From NCBI RefSeq assembly GCF_014650595.1, contig NZ_BMVG01000045.1:1-54743 (forward strand): a stretch of DNA of 54,743 bases, given 5' to 3'. The notes beneath the pieces are model-generated. The model saw only the letters and a program-made list of their open reading frames with translations. It had not been told where the DNA came from and made no database searches. The DNA comes from Streptomyces alanosinicus. Its GTDB lineage: Bacteria; Actinomycetota; Actinomycetes; Streptomycetales; Streptomycetaceae. Positions 38,072-46,550 of the stretch are shown here, in pieces. Both the position numbers and the translations under genes were made by a program. Positions within the stretch are counted from its first letter, which is position 1. Each line of letters opens with the position of its first letter.

Positions 38072-38087
38072 CTGGTGAATCCCCTAG
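38072..38087. promoter_or_regulatory. Candidate PAS-LuxR operator upstream of the LAL operon
   Basis: CTGGTGAATCCCCTAG matches 14 of 16 positions of CTVGGGAWWTCCCBAG, the consensus I recall for PimM-type regulators; its reverse complement, CTAGGGGATTCACCAG, scores the same. It lies about 267 bp upstream of the first LAL start. Read leftward from it there is room for a second promoter. A PAS-LuxR gene is present at 45307 in this same window. Confidence 0.5.
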
Positions 38088-38188
38088 ATTTTAGTTGAAC
38101 TTTAAATTGAATCTGGTTCGATTCTCGTGCCCGGGAATGTCCCCGGAATGCTGGTGTGGGGTGAATGAGGAGTGGCGCGCGGCAGGGC

Positions 38189-39091
38189 TCAGGCGGGCAG
38201 TCGAATGCGGAACCACGCCCCGCGGTAGGCGGATTCGATGGTCACCCTGCCACCGTGCGCGGTGACGATGGCCGCGACGACGCTCAGTCCCAGGCCGTTT
38301 CCACCACCCGCGTCATGGTCCGTAACGCGGGCAGCGGTCGCCTGTCTGCCGTGGACGAACCGCTCGAAGGCCGAGCCGCGCAACTCGGCGGGTATGCCCG
38401 GACCGTCATCGACCACCTCGATGACCCGGTAGCCATCCTCGGTGCCCAGGCCTACTGCGGTGAGTGTGCCTTTGGGTGTGTGATGGCGCACATTGGCCAA
38501 CAGGTTGGCGACGGCCTGGTAGAGGCGGTCCCTGTCACCGGTGATCGAGTGGTTGCCCGGCAATATCGTCAGCTGGATCGGGTGATGCGGGGAGCAGGCC
38601 CGGGCATCGGCCACCGCGTCACGGCAGAGGCGTGCCAGGTTCACTGGTTCACGACGCAATGGCTGGCCCAGGTCGATCCCGGTGAGCAGGGCCAGCTCGT
38701 CGAGGAGCGCCAACATGCGGCGGGTCTCGTCCGCCATGCGGGACATGGCCAGGTCGAACTTCTCCGGATCGGCCAGGCCGCCCATCCGGGCCAACTGGAT
38801 GTAGCCGGAGATCGCGGTGAGTGGAGTGCGCAACTCGTGCCCTGCGGTGGCCAGGAACTCCAGCAGCCGCTGCTCGGTCTTGCGACGGGTGTCGCGCTCC
38901 CTTCGCAGCTGGGCGCCCAACCCGAGTGCCGCCAGCAACGTCAGGAGTATCAGTGCCAGTCTGCAGAGCTCGTGTGGACCAGGGGCTCGCAGGAGGGATC
39001 CGGATGGCAGGAAGAGGACGACCGCAAGGGACAGGGGCCCGATCACCACGTATCTGCGCCAGGACCGTGCTGCGTACAAGGGGCGGGGCAT
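38189..39091 (-). CDS. Orphan sensor histidine kinase
   Basis: About 300 residues from ATG 39091; a GTG at 39130 is possible. Two closely spaced membrane helices (VVIGPLSLAVVLFLP and LALILLTLLAALGLG) have almost no extracellular loop, so it may sense within the membrane. The kinase core has the H-box GHELRTPLTAISGYIQLA, N-box ANLLANVRHH, and G-boxes DDGPGIP and GNGLGLSV. No response regulator is adjacent. The core closely resembles that of the kinase at 39743-41242, which suggests duplication and a shared response regulator. Confidence 0.88.
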   Translation of the reverse strand: MPRPLYAARSWRRYVVIGPLSLAVVLFLPSGSLLRAPGPHELCRLALILLTLLAALGLGAQLRRERDTRRKTEQRLLEFLATAGHELRTPLTAISGYIQLARMGGLADPEKFDLAMSRMADETRRMLALLDELALLTGIDLGQPLRREPVNLARLCRDAVADARACSPHHPIQLTILPGNHSITGDRDRLYQAVANLLANVRHHTPKGTLTAVGLGTEDGYRVIEVVDDGPGIPAELRGSAFERFVHGRQATAARVTDHDAGGGNGLGLSVVAAIVTAHGGRVTIESAYRGAWFRIRLPA

Positions 39092-39742
39092 CACTACGCC
39101 GCTCTGCCCTCGAGTCCGTTGGTGGTGCACCTAACCGTCCGATCAGGGTCGCGGCATCGAAGCGACACGAGAAAGAAGCCTTACTTCGCGGCACGATACC
39201 CAAGATCGGCTCATATCAGAGCGGGCCGGTTTGACCTGCGTGTTTCAAAGTGATAAGGCCGTTGGCAACCAGATACACACAAGCCGGAAGGAAGGGAACG
39301 CGACATCCACGTCAGGCAGAAAGCGCTGATCAAGGCCGTCCTCCGGTGTCCCGAACACTCCAGGGAACCGCCGCCCGGCCTCGCCTCCACCTCATCGCCG
39401 GGGCACCACGCCGCAGGGTGCGTCATACAAACCGGACCCCCCGGAATTCAGGTGAATCCCTGGTTTTTCACCGGCCGTGCAGTGGTGTTCCGTCACGTGG
39501 TGTAGCCGTACGGACCGCGCCGGTCCGTACGGCCTGTGCCCGGCTGGCGCGGCGGGTGCCCTGGGCCGCCGGGCGCGGGCCGGTCAGGGCGGCACCCGCT
39601 ACGCGCCGCCGAGTGCCTGGGCCGATCACTGTCGCAACCTGCGAAGCCGCGAAGGCTGCCCGGCTGCACGACTCGGCGGGACGCCACCGGTCGGGGCGCC
39701 TGTCCGGCCGATGTGGTGAGGGGCACTCCGTCCGGGTTCGGC
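39092..39742. other. Intergenic region without a recognisable gene
   Basis: 651 bp between the two kinase genes. Short open frames occur on both strands, but none has a family match, a ribosome site or a consistent codon pattern. The left part (39160-39320) is AT-richer and probably holds the promoter of the orphan kinase. The right part holds the hairpin at 39505-39533. Confidence 0.5.
39505..39533. terminator. Hairpin terminator downstream of the two-component operon
   Basis: GCCGTACGGACCG and CGGTCCGTACGGC form a perfect 13-bp stem with a 3-base CGC loop, about 210 bp past the stop of the leftward kinase gene. It probably ends that operon; there is no U-run. Confidence 0.6.
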
Positions 39743-41242
39743 TCAGAGCAGCGCTACCGGTGACACCGCGCCGGCGCGGCGTCGCCCTTCGAGGGCGGGC
39801 AGGCTGATACGGAACCACGCGCCCTGCTCGGACGGTTCGAGGCCGAGGTGACCGCCGTGTGCCCGGACCACCGCTGCCGCCACACTCAGCCCCAGTCCGC
39901 GGCCCGGGCTGGAGGCGAGGCCCGGACCCGGTGCTGTGACGGTCTCCGCGCGGAAGAAGGGCTCGAAGATGCGCTCCCGCACGGTCTCCGGGACACCGGG
40001 ACCGTCGTCGATGACGTCGATGACATGCCGGTCGCCGTCCAAACACAGCCGAACTTCGGTCGAGGCGCCCTCGGACGTATGGACAAGTGCGTTGGCGAGT
40101 AGATTGCCGATCGCCTGCTCCAGCCGGCGCCGGTCGCCCGCCACCAGATGCGGGGCGGACTCCACCACGCAGCGCAGGGTGCGCCGGGCGCCGGAGGGCT
40201 GAGCGTCGGAGGGCTGAGCGCCGGCCACCGCCTGGACACAGAGCTCGGCCAGATCGACCGGATGCTGTTCGAGTATTCTGTCGTGGCCCACCCGGGCCAG
40301 CAGTAGCAGATCCTCGACCAGGCGGGTCATGCGCCAGGTCTCCCGTTGGACCTGCTCCATCGCCTGGTGCATGCGGTGTGGGTCGTCCAGCCCCCCCAGC
40401 CTGGCCAGCTGCGCGTACCCGGTGATGGCGGTGAGCGGAGTGCGCAGTTCATGACTTGCGGCGCCGACGAGTTCGCACAGCCTGGTTTCCTCCTGGCGGC
40501 GTCGTACGGCCCCCTCCTCGATGCGTCGCAGCAGGTAGTTGAAGGTGTCGGCCGTACGCTGCAATTCCCCCAGCGATTGCTCCACGACCGGCATGCGCTC
40601 CGACGGCTCACTGCTGCCCTCCGTGATCCGCCAGGCGCTGCGCGACAGGTCGTGCAGGCAGGTGAGGACCGATCGGCTGCTCCACAGGGCGCCGATCAGC
40701 AGCACGGTGATCAGAGGGATGCTGACGGCGGTCTCGATGCCCACCAGTGTCTTCACGGTCGCCTCGTCCGAGGCCGTCGACCGGGCGGTCACCAGGTAGG
40801 TACCGCTGGGCAGGCGGCCCACCATGGCCCGGGCCGGGCGGTGCGCCACCGCCATGGGATGGCCGATGCCGGCCCGCTCGCGCAACTCCGTCGCGGAGAT
40901 CGTCAGGCTTCTGATGAGGGACGTGACCCCGCTTGAAAGCCGTACGGCACCCCTGGCGTCGGTCACCTCGGATGCGGATCCGTCCTCGGCCGGAAGCAGG
41001 TCGTGCCCTTCGCGCAGCGCCTGCAGCCGGAGACGGTGGTGCTGGACGATCTGCCGGTCGGTGTGCTCCCGTAGGCAGTACGAAAGCGTGAGCACGCACG
41101 AGACGTCGGCGCCGAGCACGCCGAACGCGGTGGCCGCGAGGATGCCCCAAGTGAGCCTGCGTGACAAGGACTTGTGGGCCGAATCGGACCGGCCCGCCCG
41201 GCCCTTGTGACGGCTCGGGACGGCGCCGGTATCGGTGGCCAT
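39743..41242 (-). CDS. Sensor histidine kinase of a two-component pair
   Basis: 499 residues. Membrane helix 1 is near residues 31-55, an extracytoplasmic domain of about 120 residues follows, and membrane helix 2 (IPLITVLLIGALWSS) is near 175-190, then a HAMP-like linker. The H-box is SHELRTPLTAITGYAQLA, the N-box is GNLLANALVH, and the G-boxes are DDGPGVP and GRGLGLSV. It starts 4 bp after the response regulator stop, so the two are one operon. It resembles CseC/CutS-type kinases in layout. The signal is unknown. Confidence 0.93.
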   Translation of the reverse strand: MATDTGAVPSRHKGRAGRSDSAHKSLSRRLTWGILAATAFGVLGADVSCVLTLSYCLREHTDRQIVQHHRLRLQALREGHDLLPAEDGSASEVTDARGAVRLSSGVTSLIRSLTISATELRERAGIGHPMAVAHRPARAMVGRLPSGTYLVTARSTASDEATVKTLVGIETAVSIPLITVLLIGALWSSRSVLTCLHDLSRSAWRITEGSSEPSERMPVVEQSLGELQRTADTFNYLLRRIEEGAVRRRQEETRLCELVGAASHELRTPLTAITGYAQLARLGGLDDPHRMHQAMEQVQRETWRMTRLVEDLLLLARVGHDRILEQHPVDLAELCVQAVAGAQPSDAQPSGARRTLRCVVESAPHLVAGDRRRLEQAIGNLLANALVHTSEGASTEVRLCLDGDRHVIDVIDDGPGVPETVRERIFEPFFRAETVTAPGPGLASSPGRGLGLSVAAAVVRAHGGHLGLEPSEQGAWFRISLPALEGRRRAGAVSPVALL

Positions 41243-41246
41243 CGCC

Positions 41247-41972
41247 TCAGCCCTCCGTGAGATGTGCGGAAGCCGTCGTGCGCAGCAGATAGCCCGCCCC
41301 GCGAACGGTGCGAATGAGCGTCTGGTCGGTGTCGCCCAGTTTGCGACGCAGATAGTAGATGTAGGTCTCGATGATGCCCGACTCGCCCCGGAAGTCGTAA
41401 CTCCATACGTTGTCGAGCATTTGCGCCTTGGAGATGACCTGGTCGGCGTTCTCCAGCAGGTATCGCAGCAATGCGAACTCCGTGGAGGACAGCTGCACCG
41501 GCCGGCCGTGTCGCCAGACCTCGCGGGTGTCCTGGTCCAGCTCCACCCACCCCGCCCGCAGCCTGCGGCCGTTGGACGGTGTCAGCTCGCGTCCGCGGCG
41601 CATGACGGCCCGGATCCGTGCCACCACCTCGTTGAGGTCGAACGGCTTGGTGACGTAGTCGTCGGCGTGTTCGAGGCCGCGGATCTTGTCCTGCACGGCG
41701 TCGCGGGCGGTCACGAACAGGACGGGGGCGCTGACGCCTGAGTCCCGGAGCCGCCGGCAGACCTCGAAGCCGTCCACGTCGGGCAGGACCACATCGAGCA
41801 GGATCACATCCGGGGCGTGCTGAGCGGCCCGAGCGAGCGCCTCGGCCCCCCGGTCGGCGGTGACCACCTCGAATCCGAGGAACTGCAGCGCCATAGTGAG
41901 CATGGAGGCGATGCTGGACTCGTCCTCCACGACGAGCACGGTCGTCTTCGGGGACGTGTCGCTCTTGTTCAT
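41247..41972 (-). CDS. OmpR-family response regulator
   Basis: 241 residues. The receiver domain has acidic residues VVEDES, the phospho-acceptor Asp in VILLDVVLP, Thr in VLFVTAR, and Lys in VTKPF. The region before the Lys reads GLEHADDYVTKPF, one or two residues shorter than the usual GLDAGADDY. The C-terminal winged helix (LSSTEFALLRYLLENADQV...YIYYLRRKLG...IRTVRGAGYLL) is typical of OmpR. It is the only response regulator in the window, beside one kinase and near an orphan kinase. The divergent 186-bp gap to the PucR-like gene probably holds both promoters. Confidence 0.95.
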   Translation of the reverse strand: MNKSDTSPKTTVLVVEDESSIASMLTMALQFLGFEVVTADRGAEALARAAQHAPDVILLDVVLPDVDGFEVCRRLRDSGVSAPVLFVTARDAVQDKIRGLEHADDYVTKPFDLNEVVARIRAVMRRGRELTPSNGRRLRAGWVELDQDTREVWRHGRPVQLSSTEFALLRYLLENADQVISKAQMLDNVWSYDFRGESGIIETYIYYLRRKLGDTDQTLIRTVRGAGYLLRTTASAHLTEG

Positions 41973-42158
41973 CGTGTGTGCACCATGAAGTCAGTCGAAC
42001 CTGTTGCCGTTCGAACCTGCGGCCTGATCAGGGGAGATGGAGATCACATGCCTTCATGGTCATGATGACACAGGGATGATCCATCGGCTTCGTATTCCGA
42101 TCGCTTTCTGATGGGACTTTGATGTAACTCTGAACTTCGTGGGCTTTGCTGTCCAGAC

Positions 42159-43370
42159 ATGACGACATACGCGGGGGCGATACCTGACCTTCAGCCACTG
42201 TTCGCGTCAGAGGGGGACGATGAAGTCGATGAAGCGCGCCGCAGAGTCCGGTGGGAGATCTTCTCGGCCCTGACCGAGGTGGTGTCCGGCCAGGGGGACT
42301 GGAGCGAGCAGAGCGCCACTCGTATCCGCGCCGAAGGCCGGACCTGGGAGCGACGCGGCGGATCTGTCGACGAGTTGCTCAGCATGGTGCGCGACATGAC
42401 CCGTCACCTCATCAACCGCTGCACGGTCGGCGGACACGGCCAGGACGCTCTAACGCACGAGGTCATGGTGCTGAGGCTGGGTGACGCCGGCCGCCGGGTC
42501 GGCCGGGAGCTGAACTGTGGCTACTTTCAGGTCGAAAGCGACCGCGGGAGCGACGCGGTGCCACCGGGGCAGGCCCCCGTGCACCGCACTCCCGAGGGTG
42601 CCGCCAGAGCCGGCGCGGTGCTGGCCGTGCATGCACCCTCCTGCACGCTCGCCGATATCGACCAGGCGTTCCGAAACCATGCCGCAGCGACAGTGCTGGC
42701 CTGCGGAGAACGCGCTCGTGTTCTGTTGCCCGCGGCCGACCAGGAGGAGTCTGTCACGGTGGCTCGCAAGGCGCGCGGCGACCTTCCGGGCGACGTCTGG
42801 GTCGCGGTGCACTGGCAGGATCCGGGGGTATGGTCAGCGCCGGACGTGGGTGGAGTGTCTGTCGCGGACGGCATCTGTGCCACGCTGCTCGCCCTCGCCT
42901 GCCCGCCGGGCGTGTATGAACTCGACGACGTACTGGTGGAGTACGGCGCCGCGGAAACCCCGGCCGTCTCGGAGCGGCTGCTCAAAATGGTCGAGCCGCT
43001 GCACGAGCACCCCGTGCTCTGGGACACCCTGACCGCTCTCATCGCCGCCGACGGTGTCCGTCACCGTACCTGCGAGCGCCTGGGCATCCACCGCAACACG
43101 CTCGACCGTCGCCTGCAGCGGATCGGGCAGCTCACCGGCCGGCGCCCCGACGGCCTGCGCGGCTTGTACACGCTGCGCGCGGCGCTTGCCGCGGTCGCGG
43201 TGACCCGGCTGCAGTCCAGCGCCGGCCTCAGCGGGGCCGAGACGGCGCTCGCGGAGGCATGGGACGCAGGGGACCCCATCGCCGTCAGTGACCACGATGC
43301 CGTTCCGGACGGTCCGCCCCGTGGCGGGGAACCGACTCGCCCTCGCCTTCGGGCTCCCCGCCCGGCATGA
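42159..43370 (+). CDS. PucR/CdaR-like transcriptional regulator
   Basis: 403 residues. The C-terminal HTH_30-type domain (HRTCERLGIHRNTLDRRLQR, about residues 302-321, then IGQLTGRRPDGLRGLYTLRA) is the PucR signature. The N-terminal 250 residues form a poorly conserved regulatory domain. PucR-like proteins often control neighbouring catabolic or transport genes. The amino-acid permease follows 65 bp downstream in the same direction, so its control is the most likely job. This pair looks like ordinary metabolism rather than part of the polyketide cluster. Confidence 0.85.
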   Translation: MTTYAGAIPDLQPLFASEGDDEVDEARRRVRWEIFSALTEVVSGQGDWSEQSATRIRAEGRTWERRGGSVDELLSMVRDMTRHLINRCTVGGHGQDALTHEVMVLRLGDAGRRVGRELNCGYFQVESDRGSDAVPPGQAPVHRTPEGAARAGAVLAVHAPSCTLADIDQAFRNHAAATVLACGERARVLLPAADQEESVTVARKARGDLPGDVWVAVHWQDPGVWSAPDVGGVSVADGICATLLALACPPGVYELDDVLVEYGAAETPAVSERLLKMVEPLHEHPVLWDTLTALIAADGVRHRTCERLGIHRNTLDRRLQRIGQLTGRRPDGLRGLYTLRAALAAVAVTRLQSSAGLSGAETALAEAWDAGDPIAVSDHDAVPDGPPRGGEPTRPRLRAPRPA

Positions 43371-43435
43371 CCCCACCCGGTCAGGTGCCGCCGGAGACAC
43401 CAGACCGCCTCGATCTGAAGGACGAAGGACTACGA

Positions 43436-44893
43436 ATGAGCGTCTCCCCAAGGAACATCGGCACCCTGTCGGACCGTGGCGAGCAGACACCGGCCGCGGG
43501 CGGCCTTCAGGCAGGCCTCAAGAACCGTCACCTCTCGATGATCGCCATCGGTGGTGTGATCGGTGCCGGCCTCTTCGTCGGCTCCAGTACCGGTATCGCC
43601 ACCGCGGGCCCCGGCATCCTCCTGTCGTACGCTCTCGTCGGCACCCTCGTCGTCCTCGTGATGCGGATGCTCGGCGAGATGTCCGCCGCCAACCCGGCGT
43701 CCGGCTCCTTCTCCGCGCACGCCGACCGTGCCCTCGGCCGCTGGGCCGGCTTCTCCATCGGCTGGCTGTACTGGTTCTTCTGGGTCGTCGTGCTGGCCGT
43801 CGAGGCCACCGCCGGCGCCGGGATCCTGCACGGCTGGGTTCCGGGCGTGCCCCAGTGGGCCTGGGCGCTCATCGTGATGTCCGTGCTGACCGCGACCAAC
43901 CTGGTCTCCGTCGGCTCCTACGGCGAGTTCGAGTTCTGGTTCGCCGGTATCAAGGTCGTGGCGATCGGCGCGTTCATCGTCATCGGTCTGCTGGCCGTCT
44001 TCGGAGTACTGCCGGGCGTGCACGCCGACAAGGCGAGCTTCGGCAACCTGACGGACCACGGCGGCTTCCTGCCGCACGGACCCGGCGCGATCCTGACCGG
44101 TGTGCTGCTGGTCGTCTTCTCCTTCATGGGCAGCGAGATCGCGACGCTGGCGGCCGGTGAGTCGGAGGACCCGCGGCGCGCGGTCACCAAGTCCACGAAC
44201 AGCATCATCTGGCGTATCGGCGTCTTCTACCTGGGCTCGATCCTCGTCGTGGTCTCGCTGCTGCCGTGGAACGACGCGTCCATCAAGAAGGAGGGCTCCT
44301 ACGTCGCCGCGCTGGACTCCCTCGGCATCGCGCACGCCGGTCAGATCATGAACGTGATCGTGCTGACCTCGGTGCTGTCCTGTCTCAACTCGGGCCTGTA
44401 CACGGCCTCCCGGATGGCCTTCTCGCTCGGCCAGCGCGGCGACGCCCCGAAGGCGTTCGCCCGCACCACCTCCCGCGGTGTGCCGCTGGCGGCGATCCTG
44501 GCGTCGGTCGTCTTCGGCTTCGTGGCCGTCTTCTTCAACTACGCCTACCCGAAGACCGTCTTCCTCTTCCTGGTCAACTCCTCCGGCGCGGTCGCGCTGT
44601 TCGTGTGGCTGGTCATCTGCTTCTCGCAGCTGCGGATGCGGAAGATCATCCAGCGCGAGGCGCCGGAGAAGCTCGTCGTGAAGATGTGGCTGTACCCGTA
44701 CCTGACCTGGGCGACGGCCGGTCTGATCGTGTTCGTCCTCGGTTACATGCTGACCGACACCAAGGGCGAGAGCAGCGGCCGTACGACCGTGCTGCTGTCC
44801 CTGCTGGTCGCCACGGGCGTCGTGGTCATTGCCCTGGTGCGTCAGCGGGTCCGCCAGGGGCGTGCTGTGGGAACGGCCGCCGAGCGTCCGTGA
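43436..44893 (+). CDS. Amino acid permease (GABA permease-like, APC superfamily)
   Basis: 485 residues from the ATG at 43436, preceded by GAAGGA; an upstream in-frame start at 43367 lacks a ribosome site and overlaps the previous gene. About 12 membrane helices; the first has the APC signature MIAIGGVIGAGLFVGSS, followed by AGPGILLSYALVG and GEMSAANPASGSF. The closest recognisable group is GabP/AnsP-like amino acid transporters. Codon use is very clean and strongly biased to C/G, consistent with good expression. Regulation by the upstream PucR-like protein is likely. Confidence 0.92.
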   Translation: MSVSPRNIGTLSDRGEQTPAAGGLQAGLKNRHLSMIAIGGVIGAGLFVGSSTGIATAGPGILLSYALVGTLVVLVMRMLGEMSAANPASGSFSAHADRALGRWAGFSIGWLYWFFWVVVLAVEATAGAGILHGWVPGVPQWAWALIVMSVLTATNLVSVGSYGEFEFWFAGIKVVAIGAFIVIGLLAVFGVLPGVHADKASFGNLTDHGGFLPHGPGAILTGVLLVVFSFMGSEIATLAAGESEDPRRAVTKSTNSIIWRIGVFYLGSILVVVSLLPWNDASIKKEGSYVAALDSLGIAHAGQIMNVIVLTSVLSCLNSGLYTASRMAFSLGQRGDAPKAFARTTSRGVPLAAILASVVFGFVAVFFNYAYPKTVFLFLVNSSGAVALFVWLVICFSQLRMRKIIQREAPEKLVVKMWLYPYLTWATAGLIVFVLGYMLTDTKGESSGRTTVLLSLLVATGVVVIALVRQRVRQGRAVGTAAERP

Positions 44894-45306
44894 CACGCCT
44901 GCCCGGGGAAGCGCACGGGAGCGGCCGGCACCATGGGCTTCGTCCGGCCTGTGCGCAGCCGATCGATGAGACGACCGGCCTCCGGTACGGCGGTCCCGAT
45001 GGCGCGAGCGGCGAGTTCCCCCATCGCCGTCCGCGTCGCCGGCTGCCAGGCTCCGCGAGTCGACCGACAACCCCATGCCGTCGCTGAAGGCCGGTGTCCG
45101 CGACGATCACGCCGTCTGAGGTCAGCAACACGTGCAGTCGGAGGTTCACCACCGGCCGTGGGGCCCTGGGCCGACGGAGCGACTCACCGCAGAGTTGATT
45201 CGCCCCTTGATCTGGGTTGATGGACAACTCAGCCCCCCCAAGAATCCGTCGCAACCGGCGTGACAGCACGTCGACCTTCTACGCCAACGCTCAGGAGAAC
45301 GCTTCG
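44894..45306. other. Intergenic region with a possible minus-strand coding remnant
   Basis: 413 bp before the PAS-LuxR gene. On the minus strand two overlapping frames give protein-like pieces, PVVNLRLHVLLTSDGVIVAD and MGELAARAIGTAVPEAGRLI, which could be one frameshifted gene fragment, but I do not recognise the family. The last 80 bp are probably the leader of the PAS-LuxR gene. Confidence 0.35.
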
Positions 45307-45918
45307 ATGCCCACCTCTGTCGACCGGCCGGCCATGGTCAGCACCTGCATGGCGAGACTGGACTCCGGCCTCAGGATAGAAGCGGCAAATGCCGACTTCT
45401 TCTCTCATGTCGCCCGGTCCTCGACGGAGATCTGCGGACGCAGTATTTACGACGTCCTGCATCCGAGCGCTCGTAACATCCTTCCGAAGCACTTCATGCG
45501 TCTGTCCGACGGCCACGGCAGTCGCTTCGTCGAGCGTGTGGTGGCCATGCGTGGCAACGACCGGGTCTTCTCGGCGGAGATCACCGGTGTAGCCGTCAAG
45601 GGGGAGAGGGACGACTTTTCCGGTGTCGTGATCCTGATGAGTCCGGACGACGAGCCGGCGGAGCGGCCCGCGAAGCCGGCGCCGATACTCACGGCTCTGG
45701 ACGCCCGCATTCTGGAGGGTGTTGCCACGGGTGCCTCGACCGTTCAGATGGCTTCACGCCTTTACCTCAGCCGCCAAGGCGTGGAGTACCACGTCGGGGT
45801 GATGTTCCGCCGTTTCAAGGCCCCCAACCGTGCCGCGCTCGTCTCCCGCGCGTACTCGATGGGTGTGCTCACGGTCGGCACCTGGCCGCCCCGTGCCGTA
45901 CCCGACTTCGTGAAGTGA
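45307..45918 (+). CDS. PAS-LuxR transcriptional regulator (PimM type)
   Basis: 203 residues from the ATG at 45307, chosen because AGGAG lies 9 bases upstream and the length then matches PimM (about 190-210). The N-terminal PAS-like fold has GLRIEAANADFFSHVARSST, then CGRSIYDVLHPSARN. The C-terminal LuxR-type HTH has LTALDARILEGVATGASTVQ, then LYLSRQGVEYHVGVMFRRFK. Members such as PimM, AmphRIV and NysRIV activate polyene macrolide genes by binding a 16-bp palindrome; candidate sites occur upstream of the LAL operon, the thioesterase/phosphoesterase operons and the exporter. It is transcribed alone and followed by a strong terminator. Confidence 0.9.
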   Translation: MPTSVDRPAMVSTCMARLDSGLRIEAANADFFSHVARSSTEICGRSIYDVLHPSARNILPKHFMRLSDGHGSRFVERVVAMRGNDRVFSAEITGVAVKGERDDFSGVVILMSPDDEPAERPAKPAPILTALDARILEGVATGASTVQMASRLYLSRQGVEYHVGVMFRRFKAPNRAALVSRAYSMGVLTVGTWPPRAVPDFVK

Positions 45919-45947
45919 CCCGCCCGGCACCCTGTGCCGGGCGGGTC
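45917..45947. terminator. Strong hairpin terminator after the PAS-LuxR gene
   Basis: GACCCGCCCGGCAC (45917-45930) and GTGCCGGGCGGGTC (45934-45947) form a perfect 14-bp stem with a CCT loop. It overlaps the last two bases of the stop codon. It marks a likely right edge of the regulatory region; the next 250 bp hold nothing recognisable. Confidence 0.85.
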
Positions 45948-46199
45948 GCCGTAAGGCCATCTTTGAGCCACCCCGACGCCACGCTTCGAAGGGGTCAGCA
46001 GTGGGGCGGGATCAAGGCCGATCACGCGGCGCCCGTGCCGTCGCGGCGGTCGAGGACGACGCCGTAAGGGGGCCAGAGGCTCACGCGACAGAGTCGGCCG
46101 AAAGGGCGTTGAAGTCGCCGCCGACGGCGCTGGGCTTCACGTCGGTCGGGCGGTGTTCGCGCCCCGCCGTACCTCTCGGCAAACAAGCGAACGCATGAC

Positions 46200-46525
46200 C
46201 CGAGCCGGAGGAAGGGCCCCTGCACCGCCGGAGTGGTTGCGGCAGGGCGTGGTCGCGGCGACGTTGTTGTCGGGCAGCGGTGTGGAGCGGCCGACGTTCA
46301 GGGTTCAGCCGGAGAAGTGGACGGTGGTCTCCCGGGTCGTGCGGTCGGTGTAGGTGACGACTGCCGTGCCCGAGGACAGGCCGTTGTTCGCTGCCCCCCA
46401 AGAAGTACGGCGTGCCCGAGCCGGATACCCGTACCGTCCGGCCGTTTGCCTCGTCGACGGTGATCCGCGAGCCGGGGGTGACGCCATCGGCGGCGGGCAC
46501 GTCCGCGGAGCAGCTCGAACCACAC
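46200..46525 (-). pseudogene. Remnant of a secreted glycosidase C-terminal domain
   Basis: Minus-strand pieces in two frames resemble the beta-sandwich ends of secreted Streptomyces glycosidases: VTPGSRITVDEANGRTVRVS, then after a frame change GAANNGLSSGTAVVTYTDRT and TRETTVHFSG. The frame then reads TGA where such proteins have a Trp (FSDWTLN-like), and continues TLNVGRSTPLPDNNVAATTP. A TGG to TGA change plus a frameshift means the gene is dead. Only the C-terminal part is left. Family identity is by pattern memory and not certain. Confidence 0.45.
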
Positions 46526-46550
46526 GAACTACGAGCTCATCTCGCCCAGG

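Larger units (their letters stand above)
37806..38188. other. AT-richer intergenic region upstream of the LAL operon
   Basis: 383 bp with no convincing gene and base composition well below the flanking GC level, including AGATTTTAGTTGAACTTTAA around 38087-38106. It separates the LAL operon start from the 3' end of an orphan histidine kinase. It contains the TATAAT box at 37864 and the operator-like palindrome at 38072 listed separately, and is probably the main regulatory region of the LAL operon. Confidence 0.6.

Noticed and set aside
39446..39461. A PAS-LuxR-like site (CAGGTGAATCCCTGGT) between the kinases
   Set aside because: Only about 10 of 16 positions match, and the outer bases of the right half-site are wrong.
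45919..46199. Short frames after the PAS-LuxR terminator
   Set aside because: No family resemblance, no ribosome sites and no consistent codon pattern; treated as non-coding.
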